From: Plantactinospora sp. KBS50
Lineage (GTDB): Bacteria > Actinomycetota > Actinomycetes > Mycobacteriales > Micromonosporaceae
Reading direction: 5' to 3'
Assembly: GCF_002285795.1 (NCBI RefSeq)
Contig: NZ_CP022961.1
Span: forward strand, 6,352,501 to 6,416,500
Length of the DNA: 64,000 bases
The position numbers and the translations under genes are program-made. The notes beneath the pieces were generated by a model. It was given only the letters and a program-made list of their open reading frames with translations. It was not told the origin of the DNA and searched no databases. Each line of letters begins with the position of its first letter. The stretch's first letter is position 1. Positions 7,844-16,800 of the stretch are shown piece after piece.

Positions 7844-8370
7844 CCCGCACCGGCGCGGACGTGCTGACCACGCTGGTGGTGGCGGCCGACGAGGACGACG
7901 TGATCGGCGCCGACGGCGACCTGCCCTGGCGACTGCCGTCCGACCTGCGCCGGTTCAAGGCGCTCACCACCGGCGCGGTGGTGGTGGCCGGCCGGCGTAC
8001 CCACGAGTCCATCGTCACGCGGCTCGGCCGGCCGCTGCCCGGCCGGCTCACCGTGGTGGCGACCCGACGCGCCGGCCTGCCGGTACCCGACGGCGCGCTG
8101 ACCCAGCCGGACGTGCCGCAAGCGCTGCACACCGCCCGCACCATCGCGGCATTCACCGGCCGGGACGAGTGCTTCGTGATCGGCGGCGCGGAGATCTACG
8201 CGCAGGCGCTGCCCGAGGTGCGCCGCATCCAGCTGACCCGGGTGCATGCGCGGGTCGGCGGGGACACGGTGCTGCCGGCCGGCTGGCTGACCGGCTTCGA
8301 ACGGACCGCCGGCGAACGGGTCGAGGGCGACGCCCTGCCGTACACCGTCGAAACCTACGAACGGTCCTGA
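7840..8370 (+). CDS. dihydrofolate reductase family protein
   Basis: 176 residues, GTG start overlapping the previous stop. DHFR features are clear: VVAADEDDVIGADGDLPWRL (substrate loop and W of the active site), SDLRRFKALTTGAVVVAGRR (NADPH site), a TVVATRR strand, and the ECFVIGGAEIYAQALP strand with its GG pair. The acidic active-site residue (D or E of LPSDL) is present. Function: NADPH-dependent reduction of dihydrofolate, recycling the cofactor oxidised by a ThyA-type reaction. Third gene HIT follows after one base, so the three form one operon. Confidence 0.9.
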   Translation: MTRTGADVLTTLVVAADEDDVIGADGDLPWRLPSDLRRFKALTTGAVVVAGRRTHESIVTRLGRPLPGRLTVVATRRAGLPVPDGALTQPDVPQALHTARTIAAFTGRDECFVIGGAEIYAQALPEVRRIQLTRVHARVGGDTVLPAGWLTGFERTAGERVEGDALPYTVETYERS

Positions 8371-8371
8371 G

Positions 8372-8890
8372 GTGCCGTTCTACCACCTCAGCAACTCCCG
8401 CTCCGAGCAGCAGTTGACCGACATGCTGCGGCTGGAGGCCGCCGGCGTCTGCGTCTTCTGCCCAGACGGGCTGGACCGGGACCCCGACCAGCAGATCCTG
8501 CACCGCACCGCGCACTGGACGGTCACCCCCAACGAGTTCCCGTACGCCGGCACCCGGCTGCACCTGCTGCTCGTCCCGCACGCCCACGTGGGCGACCTGC
8601 TCGACCTGCCGTCCGCCGCCCAGGCCGAGTTCTGGCCGGTGCTGGGCTGGGTGCGGGACCGGTACGGGCTGACGCACTACGGGCTCGGGTCCCGCAACGG
8701 CGAACCCGGCCGCACCGGAGCCACCATCGAGCACCTGCACGTACACGTCCTGGTCGGCGACACGGACGACCCGGCGCACCGGCCGGTGCGGATGAAGCTG
8801 AGCCAGCGGCCCGACCCGGCGGCCGAGGCCCGGCTACGCCAGCGGGTCGCCGAGGTCCACCCAGATCAGCTCCACGCCGGCCGACCGTAG
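8372..8890 (+). CDS. HIT-domain protein (histidine triad)
   Basis: 172 residues, GTG start one base after the DHFR stop. The histidine-triad motif is in TIEHLHVHVLVGDTDDPA (H-x-H-x-H), preceded by a strand TRLHLLLVPHAHVGDLLDLP. An N-terminal CVFCPDG pair of cysteines could bind metal, as in GalT/HIT branch members. HIT proteins hydrolyse or transfer nucleotidyl groups, for example from dinucleotides. In this operon it may act on the nucleotide product of the neighbouring enzymes, which is inference. Its last 57 bases overlap the end of the convergent deaminase gene. Confidence 0.85.
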   Translation: MPFYHLSNSRSEQQLTDMLRLEAAGVCVFCPDGLDRDPDQQILHRTAHWTVTPNEFPYAGTRLHLLLVPHAHVGDLLDLPSAAQAEFWPVLGWVRDRYGLTHYGLGSRNGEPGRTGATIEHLHVHVLVGDTDDPAHRPVRMKLSQRPDPAAEARLRQRVAEVHPDQLHAGRP

Positions 8891-9685
8891 GATCCCGTCC
8901 CCGTCCAGCAACGCGTACGGCCCCGCGAAGTGGCAGCTCCGGAAGCCGGCCTCGGCCACCAGCCGGGCACAGGCCGGGCACGGGAACGTCGAGACATACA
9001 GGTCCGCGCCGGCCAGCGCCACCCCGGTCCGCGCCGCACGCGCCACCAGCAGGGCCTCCGCGTGGATCGCCGTGGACAGATCCGCCCGTACGCCCCGGCG
9101 GAACTCGTTGCGCGGGTCACCATCCAGGTACGGTGCGTACTCGGTGGGCAGGTGGCGGTTGTACGCCACGTCGAGGATCTCGCCGTCCCGCGCCGCCACC
9201 GCGCCGACCTGACGCCACCAGTCCGAACTGTGCGCCGCCGCCTCGGCCGCCCGCCGGGTCAGCCGGACCGACAGCTCGTCCACCGCCACCCGGCCGTCGT
9301 AGCCGGCCGGCCGCTGCGCCTGGCTCCACGGCCGGTCCCAGCGCAGAAAGGTCCGCTCGTACCGCACCGTCCGGCCCTCGGCCAGGCCGTGCCGGGACAC
9401 CAGGTCGCGGAGGAGTTCCTCGTCCGGGACGACCAGAACGTCCGCCCGGACCGCGGCGCACAGCCCGTCGGGCGGTACGACCCGGACCGGCGGCCGGCCG
9501 CCCGCGGCGGACAGGTACCGCGCGGCGGTCTCCGGAGCCAGCGCGCGGATGTCCTTGCGCAGCGCCGGATGGTCCGCGGCGAACCCGGCGCCCAGCAGCA
9601 GGATCTCCGCGGCGTCGCCGTGCCGGTCCAGGAACGCCTCGTAGCCGGCGTGCAGCACCGGGAGATAGAGCAGCAGCTGCTTCAC
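8834..9685 (-). CDS. cytidine/deoxycytidylate deaminase-fold protein
   Basis: 283 residues from a GTG overlapping the stop of the upstream gene (GTGA, 9685-9682). The zinc-deaminase signature is complete in the C-terminal half: STAIHAEALLVARAA (H-A-E) followed by STFPCPACARLVAEAGF (PCxxC). The N-terminal ~130 residues (QLLLYLPVLHAGYEAFLDRH) are of a type I do not recognise; they may be a second nucleotide-binding domain. The architecture recalls dCMP deaminases with an extra N-terminal domain. It is the second gene of an operon with a nucleotidyltransferase. The substrate cannot be decided from sequence. Confidence 0.8.
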   Translation of the reverse strand: MKQLLLYLPVLHAGYEAFLDRHGDAAEILLLGAGFAADHPALRKDIRALAPETAARYLSAAGGRPPVRVVPPDGLCAAVRADVLVVPDEELLRDLVSRHGLAEGRTVRYERTFLRWDRPWSQAQRPAGYDGRVAVDELSVRLTRRAAEAAAHSSDWWRQVGAVAARDGEILDVAYNRHLPTEYAPYLDGDPRNEFRRGVRADLSTAIHAEALLVARAARTGVALAGADLYVSTFPCPACARLVAEAGFRSCHFAGPYALLDGDGILRSAGVELIWVDLGDPLA

Positions 9686-10340
9686 TCGGCGGGCCGCTCC
9701 CCCGCCTCGTCGATCTCGTCGAACAGGTCCTGGAGCAGGTCGGGCAGCCGCTCCGACAGCCGCTCGGACATCCGCCGGCCCAGGCCGAGCTGCAGCAGTC
9801 GCAGCCGCGCCGAGGTGCTGACCGTGGCCATCCGGTCCAGCACCTCCACCCGGCCGCAGTACCCCGCCTCCAGCTCCTCGATCTCCTCCGGGTCGTACGT
9901 GTCGGCGGTGGCTACCAGCACGTCCGGGCGTACCGCCTTGATCAGCGACCAGCGCGGCTCGTCCGCCGGTTTGAGCGTGACCAGGCCCACGCCGCGCTGG
10001 TGGGTGACCATGCGCAACCGCTCCAGTTCCGGTACGGCCGGGCGCCACACCCCCTTGCGGCGGCGGACCTTCTCGTCGCTGTCCACCCCACGATCAGGAA
10101 GTCGCCGAACTGTCGGGCCGCCTCCAGGTACATCGAGTGGCCCTCGTGCAGGATGTCGAAGGTGCCGCTGGTGAGCACCACCCGCAGTCCCAGCACCCGC
10201 AGCGCCGCCACGATCTCGCTGATCTTGTCGTAGTCCGTCACGAGCCGCAGCTCAAAGTTGGACGCGTCGGCGAAGAATCCGCTGGTCGCCACGGTGGGGC
10301 GGGACGCCGCAGCGGTCCGGTCAAAGATCTGCTCTGTCAT
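9682..10340 (-). pseudogene. HxGH nucleotidyltransferase, interrupted by a 1-base frameshift
   Basis: Two overlapping frames join into one cytidylyltransferase-fold protein of about 219 residues. The first part, from the ATG at 10340, carries VLTSGTFDILHEGHSMYLE, the HxGH catalytic motif of RfaE-domain-II/TagD-type enzymes, and runs to GDFLIVG. The second part continues DSDEKVRRRKGVWRPAVPEL and ends in an acidic tail. The sequence GTGGGGTGGACAGC between them needs one more G: the run at 10086-10089 probably has five bases in reality. It may therefore be an intact gene with a sequencing error. It would transfer NMP to a phosphorylated substrate; the partner deaminase is coupled downstream. Confidence 0.8.
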
Positions 10341-10481
10341 GTCCGCGAACTGCGCTTCCACCGGTAGTCGGGATGGCTCGGCCAGGGCCGACCCAAGGTA
10401 GCGCGCCGGCCGAGCGCCGCACCACCGCACCCGCCTGTGTCGGGCACCCGCAACTCGTACCGCGTCGGTACGGTGGTGGCC

Positions 10482-11033
10482 ATGGTCCCGCCCCTCGCCC
10501 GTACCAGCGCGGAAGCCCACCTTTACATGGACCTGCACCCATGCCAGTGCGGCGCCGGCGGATTCGCCCGGGACAGTGCGGTGATCGCCCTGGCCGACGG
10601 TGACCTGGCCAGCCGGTACACCGGGGACTGCGGGGGATGCGGCCGGCCGCGGGAGTTCCTGTTCCGGCTACCCGCCGAGACCATGATCCCGGCCGCCGGC
10701 CGGTTCAGCTACGGCGACACCCGGGCATCCGAGCTGCTCGATCCCGGCGAGTGGCTGTGGGTGGCCGACGCCTACGCCGGTACGGCCCCGGCCGACCCCG
10801 CGGACCTGCCGGCCGAGCAGCGGGTCCGGGCCGGCGCCGCGCTGCACCGCGCCGCCGCCGCCGTCGACGAGGTGCTCAAGTTCGTGCCGGCCGGTGCGGA
10901 CGAGGCACCGACCGCCGCCGTGACCAGCGAACGCGGCCGGTCCGCCGTGGGCCGGCAGCCCGGCCGGCTGCGCCGCAACCGGCTGGTCGCGCTCCGGGAC
11001 GCGTACGCCGCACTGGCCGACCGGTTCGGCTGA
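10482..11033 (+). CDS. hypothetical protein with Cys-rich N-terminus
   Basis: 183 residues from the ATG at 10482; a later ATG at 10527 (MDLHPCQCG) is also possible. The N-terminal third has two Cys pairs, PCQCG and CGGCGRPREF, spaced like a zinc ribbon. An acidic segment DTRASELLDPGEWLWVADAY and an Ala-rich helical region with DEVLKFVPAGADEAP follow. The protein ends in a basic helix (GRLRRNRLVALRDAYAALAD). I do not recognise the family. It stands alone on the plus strand next to secretion-island genes and might belong to the toxin/immunity complement, but nothing shows that directly. Confidence 0.65.
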   Translation: MVPPLARTSAEAHLYMDLHPCQCGAGGFARDSAVIALADGDLASRYTGDCGGCGRPREFLFRLPAETMIPAAGRFSYGDTRASELLDPGEWLWVADAYAGTAPADPADLPAEQRVRAGAALHRAAAAVDEVLKFVPAGADEAPTAAVTSERGRSAVGRQPGRLRRNRLVALRDAYAALADRFG

Positions 11034-11146
11034 CGGCTCCGGCGCAACGGTCGGGCGGGTCGGCTGACGGCTCCGGCGCAGCGGTCGGGCGGGTCGGCTC
11101 AGCGGTCGGGCGGGTCGGCTCAGCGGTCGGGCGGGTCGGCTCAGCG
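11032..11146. repeat. 34-bp and 21-bp tandem repeats after the hypothetical gene
   Basis: Two 34-bp units beginning GACGGCTCCGGCGCA (11032 and 11066) share the core CGGTCGGGCGGGTCGGCT, which then repeats as two further 21-bp units to 11141. The end of the gene at 11033 and the end of the convergent gene at 11141 lie at its edges. Probably slippage; no function visible. Confidence 0.8.
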
Positions 11147-11797
11147 CCGCGGCGCCTCGTCCAGGCAGGCCGCGCTGATCCCGATGAGTTCCTGAAGGCC
11201 GCCGAGGAACTCCCCGAGGACGTACCGCGGATCGTGTTCGCGTTCGTCGTCCACCTCGGCACGGGCGCCGGCCGAGGCGAACGCCACGCAGACGTCCCAC
11301 AGGCTGCCGCCCGCGGAACTCCACATCCACACGTCGTTGACCAGGGTGGGCACCCGCAGCAGCGGCTCGGCGCCGAACAGGCCGATGCCGTGCCGCAGCG
11401 GATCGTCGGGGGTGTTGCCCAACGGCAGCATCAGCGGCAGCACCCGGTGCGCGCGGGCGAACTCCACCGCGTCCGGATCGGCCGCATCCACCTCGACCAG
11501 CAGGCCGTCGGTCCGGAACTCCTCGATCAGCACGTCCGGATCCGCCACCCCGAGCCGCTGCGTCGCGGCCCGCGCCACCTCGGGGCGGGTCCACGGCCGG
11601 CCCGCGTCGGGCGGTCGGTGCGCCGCGACCCAGACGTTGAATGCCGACTCGGTCTCCAACTGCACGGACAGCCGGCCGACGGAGAGCGAGTGGTACCGGA
11701 CCGGGGCGCCGACCGCCGGGTGGAAGGCACCGGTGTACCGGCCGACCGGAAACATCAACGGCGTACCGCCGGTCGGTGCGGTGCTGGGTCCGGTCAC
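11141..11797 (-). CDS. hypothetical protein, paralogue of the next gene
   Basis: 218 residues; the GTG at 11797 overlaps the upstream stop (GTGA). It shares a pattern with the gene upstream: an N-terminal LMFPVGRYTGAFHPAVGAPV against LLLPVGQFFGTFHPAVGSEQ, a middle RPWTRPEVARAATQRLG segment, and a C-terminal VNDVWMWSSAGGSLWDVCVA. The ending (VLGEFLGGLQELIGISAACL) is hydrophobic and helical. The pair therefore arose by duplication. No known domain recognised. The position beside a SUKH protein and the toxin locus makes an accessory or immunity role thinkable, but this is inference. Confidence 0.75.
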   Translation of the reverse strand: MTGPSTAPTGGTPLMFPVGRYTGAFHPAVGAPVRYHSLSVGRLSVQLETESAFNVWVAAHRPPDAGRPWTRPEVARAATQRLGVADPDVLIEEFRTDGLLVEVDAADPDAVEFARAHRVLPLMLPLGNTPDDPLRHGIGLFGAEPLLRVPTLVNDVWMWSSAGGSLWDVCVAFASAGARAEVDDEREHDPRYVLGEFLGGLQELIGISAACLDEAPRR

Positions 11798-12431
11798 GGC
11801 ATGGGCTCCAGGTAGACGACGCTGCTGACGAGCAGGCTGTGGACGGTGCCGAGGAATCCGGCCAGCAGGGCGGCGGGGTCCACGAGATCGCGGTCGGCGC
11901 CGCCCGCCTGACGTTCCTCCGCGGCGAGCGCCTCGCAGATCCGCCACAGGCTCTCGCCGGACGGGCACCGCTCCCAGATGTCGTAGACCGTGCGGGTCAC
12001 GGTGACCACCGGGTGATCGAAGAAGCCGATCGAGTACAGCCAGGGTTCCTCGGCCTTGTTGCCCAGGCCGAGCATCCTGGCCCCAACCGGTGCCGGCGGG
12101 CGAAGTCGACCGCCTCGTCGGAGCCCGGCACCACCCCGGCGGCCAGTCCCGCGCCGACCAGATCGTCCAGCAGCGAGGTCAGTTCCTCGCCCGCGGGCAA
12201 CTGCCCCTCCGCGGCCTCGCGCAGCGCCGCCAGGGTCCACGGCCGCTCGGCCGGCGGCCCGGTCACCCCGTGCAGCAGCGCCCAGACCAGGAAGCGGGGA
12301 TCCTCCAGCTCCCACACCTCGTCGCGCAGCCGGATCCGGTGGTACCGCTGCTCCGAGCCGACGGCCGGGTGGAAGGTGCCGAAGAACTGCCCGACCGGCA
12401 GCAGCAGCGTCGGCGGTGCGACAGTGGTCAC
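11794..12431 (-). pseudogene. paralogous hypothetical protein split by a 1-base frameshift
   Basis: Start GTG at 12431 after CGGAGGA. The first frame runs through LLLPVGQFFGTFHPAVGSEQ to AVDFARRHRLGPG; the homologous continuation MLGLGNKAEEPWLYSIGFFD lies in the next frame. Alignment to the downstream paralogue (AVEFARAHRVLPLMLPLGNT) shows one missing base near 12076-12084, beside a run of four C. Joined, the protein is about 212 residues, like its paralogue. Either a young pseudogene or, given similar cases in this window, an assembly error. Function unknown. Confidence 0.7.
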
Positions 12432-12492
12432 CGCGACATCCTCCGTCGGCACGGCCTGCTTGGCTGTGGCACTCGCTCCGCCTCCACCTCGA

Positions 12493-13446
12493 TCACTCCC
12501 GGACGTCCCAGTATCGGGGATCGCTGCGATCCGGCACCGCCACGTCATCCGGGTCGTACCCGCCGCCGGACCCGGTGTACGGCCGGAACCTGTCCAGCAC
12601 GGACCCGATGTCGCCGCCGAGCCGGCTCATCGACAGTTCCCGCTCCCGATGCCCGGCCGCGCCCGCCGGGTCACCTCCGGCCGCGTCCTCCGGGCCGTGA
12701 GCCGCGTCCTCCGGGCCGGTGTGCCGGTTGCCCCGCCACAGCACCCACACCGAGTCGCGGTCCGGCGGCCCGACCTTCACGAACAGCGTCGCGTCGTCGG
12801 TGGTCCCGATGGCCAGGAAGCCCCGGGACACCAACGGATCGCGGTGAACCTGCTGCGCGACCACCAGGTCACGGTGGCGATCCTCCGGGTCGACACCGAA
12901 CAACGGTTTGAGCCACGACAACGAGAGCTCCAGCGGATAGCGCTGCACCGCCGCGCCGTCCATGTCCTCGCCCACGTCGGCGATCCCCACCGGACGCTCG
13001 GGACGTACCCCGTTGGTCTCGGCGAGCCACCGCGCGTACGCGGGCGGCAGTTCCTGCCCGAGCGCCGCCGTGAGGGCGGCGAGCTGAGCCGGATCCAGCC
13101 GCCCGAACGGCGCGAACCGGGCCGGTGCGTCGTCGAACGACGGCACGTGCACGCCGTGCCGCCCGGTCGGCGGGTCCTGCGGCTCGTCCGCGTCCACCCG
13201 CCGCAGGGTGACCGTCCACCAGCCCGGGGCCCGGAAGTCGACGTCCGCGAACCGCCACGTCTCGTCGAGCACCGGAAACGTCTCGCCCAGCCGGACGGTG
13301 TACTCCAGTTCCTCCCCGCTCGGGGGAAACACCATGATCCGGGCGGTGGGCGGCGAGCCGGGCAGCGCCGATGCCGCGACGCCGGTCCACCCGATGCTGG
13401 TCTGGGTGTTGTTGTCGATCCACACGACATTGACCTCAGAGCCCAC
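12493..13446 (-). CDS. SUKH (SMI1/KNR4)-like protein with N-terminal beta domain
   Basis: 317 residues from the GTG at 13446, seven bases after AAGGAG. Residues 1-110 look like a beta-rich domain (VVWIDNNTQTSIGWTGVAAS, then WWTVTLRRVDADEP). Residues 115-250 fit a SUKH fold: LAALTAALGQELPPAYARWL leads into AETNGVRPERPVGIADVG, and RGFLAIGTTDDATLFVKVG closes the core. SUKH proteins are the commonest immunity proteins of polymorphic toxin systems. The C-terminal ~60 residues are charged and disordered. It is the first gene past the end of the giant toxin, in the position expected for an immunity gene, which is inference from context. Confidence 0.7.
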   Translation of the reverse strand: MGSEVNVVWIDNNTQTSIGWTGVAASALPGSPPTARIMVFPPSGEELEYTVRLGETFPVLDETWRFADVDFRAPGWWTVTLRRVDADEPQDPPTGRHGVHVPSFDDAPARFAPFGRLDPAQLAALTAALGQELPPAYARWLAETNGVRPERPVGIADVGEDMDGAAVQRYPLELSLSWLKPLFGVDPEDRHRDLVVAQQVHRDPLVSRGFLAIGTTDDATLFVKVGPPDRDSVWVLWRGNRHTGPEDAAHGPEDAAGGDPAGAAGHRERELSMSRLGGDIGSVLDRFRPYTGSGGGYDPDDVAVPDRSDPRYWDVRE

Positions 13447-13476
13447 GACCGTCTCCTTCCGCACCCGGCACGCCAC

Positions 13477-13812
13477 TCACCCGGCCAGCATTGCGCGCAG
13501 CGCCGGCTCGGGCGGCAGCTCGAACCCGAGCACCTCACGGGCGATCCGCTCCGCCTCGGCCCGGCCCACCGGCAGCACACCGCCGTCGGCCGTCCGTCCG
13601 GCCGCCGTCCACTGTGCGGACCGCTGACCGCTCGCGGACAGCTCCAGCACGGCCAGCCCGACCACCCTACCCTCGGCGTCGAGCAACGCCTGGTAGATCA
13701 CGTGGTCGTGCTCCTGCCTGACCCGGACCCGACCGAACCCGTGGGTGTCCGGCACCCGGGGCCGGTCCGGCCGCACCGGCGACACCGGGTTGCCCCGCGG
13801 GCCGGGGGTGAC
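13477..13812 (-). CDS. probable out-of-frame C-terminal end of the giant toxin
   Basis: An open frame that overlaps the end of the long toxin frame by about 110 bases and continues with good codon bias: GFGRVRVRQEHDHVIYQALL, AEGRVVGLAVLELSASGQ and LGFELPPEPALRAMLAG. No ATG and no ribosome site is seen at its upstream end; in-frame GTGs exist near 13785. One extra base in the run of five G at 13804-13808 would fuse it to the calpain-like module, giving a linker of Pro/Arg and then this segment. I favour that reading, because the same kind of missing base occurs elsewhere here. An independent small gene cannot be excluded. Confidence 0.5.
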   Translation of the reverse strand, partial: VTPGPRGNPVSPVRPDRPRVPDTHGFGRVRVRQEHDHVIYQALLDAEGRVVGLAVLELSASGQRSAQWTAAGRTADGGVLPVGRAEAERIAREVLGFELPPEPALRAMLAG

Positions 13813-16800
13813 GGCGGCGCGGGTCGCCGGTCGAGATGGGCGTACCCCTGCGCCATCAGGTCCAGGAACGCCCGGACCGGCATCGGCGCCGGGTGCTGGC
13901 GGTTCCACGGGTTGCGCAGCCGGATGTGCCCGTCCTCGACGGCGACCACCTCGTACGCGTGTCCCGGCTCAAGACCGAACGGCAGCCCTGCCCGAAGATA
14001 CGGCGGATACCGGTGCTGGCTCATGGTGCTCGCGATGACAGGGTTGCCGGCGGCCAGCAGCCGGTGCAGCCGGGCCTCGGTGTCGCCCTCCCGTCCCGGG
14101 ACGCGGTCGAAGCGGTCGGTCCGGGCCGGTTCCCCGGTGAGCTGGGTGAGCAGTTCGGCCCAGAGCGCGGGCACGCTGCCGGCGTTGAGCCGGGCGTAGC
14201 CCGCCGGATCCGGTTCACTCCGGTCGTGGTGCGGATCCAGCGCCGCCCACTGCCGGCGCCACTGCTGCCACCGGGCGTCGGTCCAGGTCCGGTCCACCGC
14301 GGCCACGGCCTTCTCCAGCAGCGCCGCCCAGCCGGTGTGGACCTGCACCGACTGGTCCGCGTACGCCGACATCCGGCCACCGCCGTGCACCGGCACATCG
14401 GGGTGCACGGTGATCCGCAGCCGCCGGCCGGTCGGCGCCGTCGCGACCCCGGGCAGCGTGCTCTCGTACAGGTGGACGTCCACGGAGCCGTCCGGGTTGG
14501 GCCGGAACATCCGCGCGTACGCCGCCGGCAGGTGCCCGGCCACCGCGCCGATGCCCGCCAGCATGCCGCAGTCGCCGAGCCGGCCCTGCTGCACCTGCTC
14601 CCGCCGGGGCGGCCCGGCGAAGATCGGCGCGGGCGCGCCGGTGCCCTGGAACTCCGCCCGGCCGTACTCCGGTCGCCGGCCCTGCACCGCCGGCACCGCC
14701 AACCGGTCGGCGACGGCGCTGACCCGGGCGGCGGTCGCCTCGGTCGGGCCGCCGGGCGCCATCGGGCGCGGTACCGGCTTCGGCACGAGGCCGTCGAGCG
14801 CCGCGGTCAGCGCGTCCGGAACCAGCATCATCACCCGGGCGTCGCCGACGTAGTGGAGGCTGTGGCCGGCCGGCGCCGGCGGCCGGGCCGGGTCGGCGTC
14901 GTACCAAGTCGGCAGCCTGGCCTCGGCGTGCTTCCGGTCCGCGTCGAGCAGCCCGCGCCGGCCGCGCTCGGTGGACAGGTCGGCCTCGTCCGGCACCGGG
15001 CCGAGGCGGATCTCCGGGCCGCCCTCGACCGCGTACGGCCGCAGGTCGAACCGGCCGGTCAGGTCCACGTACACGCCCTCGGCCGCCACCCGGGCCGCCA
15101 GCCGCGAATCGGTCTTCGCGATCTCCGCGAGCGCCGGCGCCGGCAGGCCGACGATCCGACCCGCGTACGCGGGCAGCCGCGGCATGCTCTGCTGGCTGTG
15201 CTCGGCCCGCAGCGCCAGTTCGTGCAGCCGGTTCGCGAGCTGGTCCGCCGGCAGCGGCCGACCGTCCACGGTGGCCCGGCGCCAGTGGTCGAAGCCGCGC
15301 ACCCGGTGGGTTTCGGTCGGGTCCGGCACGCCGCGCAGCGCCTCGGACACGTCCGCCGGGGTCAGCCGCGACACGGTGAGCCGGCTCAGTCGCGCCGGGA
15401 TGTCGGCGGGCAGCAGCCGCCACCGGGCCGCCGCGTCCGGGTTGTCCAGCCGCAGCCCGAGATGGTCCACCAGGGCGGCGATCTCGGCCCGGATCCGCAG
15501 CCGGCCGGCCCGGTCGGCGTCGCGGTACTCGCCCGAGAGCACCCGGATCTCGGCCATCCGGCCGTGGTCGTGGGCGGTCAACCCGGCCGGGTCGATGGGT
15601 CCGGCCACGTTGCCCGGGTCGAGCGGCCCGACCAGCGCCGCCCCCGCGGCGTGCAGCGTGGACAGCTCGGCGACCTCGTGCGCCAGTGCCCGCGTCACCA
15701 CCTCGTCGACCGCCCGGTCGGAGACGGTGACCGTGAACGTGCCGTCGGCGTTCCGGACGGTCTGCGCCACCGTCGCGTCGGCGAGCGGCGCCGCGCTGAG
15801 CCACACCCGCAGCGGCGGGGTGCCGGCCGAGCGGATCTCGTAGTGCCCCGGGCTCAGCTCGACCACCCCGGCGCCGGCCGCCGGGCCGATCTGGGCCATC
15901 GCGTACCGGGCGGTCGCCAGCACGGCGGCCGGGTCGGCCGCCGGCCGGCCGAGGCCGTGGAAGGCCGAATCCGGTACGCGTGCCGCGGTGATCCTGCCGG
16001 CGTCCGGCCGGCCGCTGTCACCGGTGCCGCCGGCGTCCGGGGTACCGGCCGCCGGATCCGGCGCGGCGTCACCCGGCGGGTCGGTCCGGTGCCCGTCCGC
16101 CCAGGAGCGGAACCGGGACAGCAGCCCGGCCCGGCGGCGACCGCGGGCAAGCCGATCGGCAAGGTCGTCGACCCGCCGCTGCGCCCCGGCAAGGTCCGAC
16201 TCCAGCCGGCCCGTGGCCCGGTCCAGGTCGGACAGGGGTACGCCCACCCGCTCGACCATCCGGTCCGCCCGCTCGGCGGCGGTACGGGCCTCCGTCCGCG
16301 CGTCGAACCGTGCCCGGCGGTCGTCGGTGGCCAGGCCCAGCCGCTTGCCCTGCCACTTCACGGCGCCGAGCACCGGGGCGGCGACGGCCGCGGCGATCGG
16401 GATGACGGCGGCCAGCGGGCTTCCGATCGCGACCGCGACGGCGGTGCCCGCGGCGGCCGCCGCCATCGTGGTGCCGAGGCTGGAGAGCAGGTAGACCCGC
16501 AACCGGGGCAGGCCGGTGGGCCGCCGGTCCTCCGCCGCCCGGCGCTCGGCGACGACGCGGTCGAGCCGCGCCGCGCGGCCGGCCGGGTCGCCGCCGAACT
16601 GCGCGATCACCTCGCGGGCCTCGACCGGCAGCCCGGCGATCCGCTCGGCCGTACCCGGCGTGCCGGCGCGCAGGCCGAGCCGGTCGATGATGGCGTGCAG
16701 TTCCCGCACCGCGGGCCGGGCCGACCAGGGGTCGGCGCCGCGGACCTGACGGGCGGCGGTCAACAGCTCGGCCACGTCGGCCCGGCCGAGCGGAACAGGG

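Noticed and set aside
11032-11146. Tandem repeats as a CRISPR array or replication origin
   Set aside because: Units are contiguous without unique spacers and lack DnaA-type boxes; best seen as slippage repeats.
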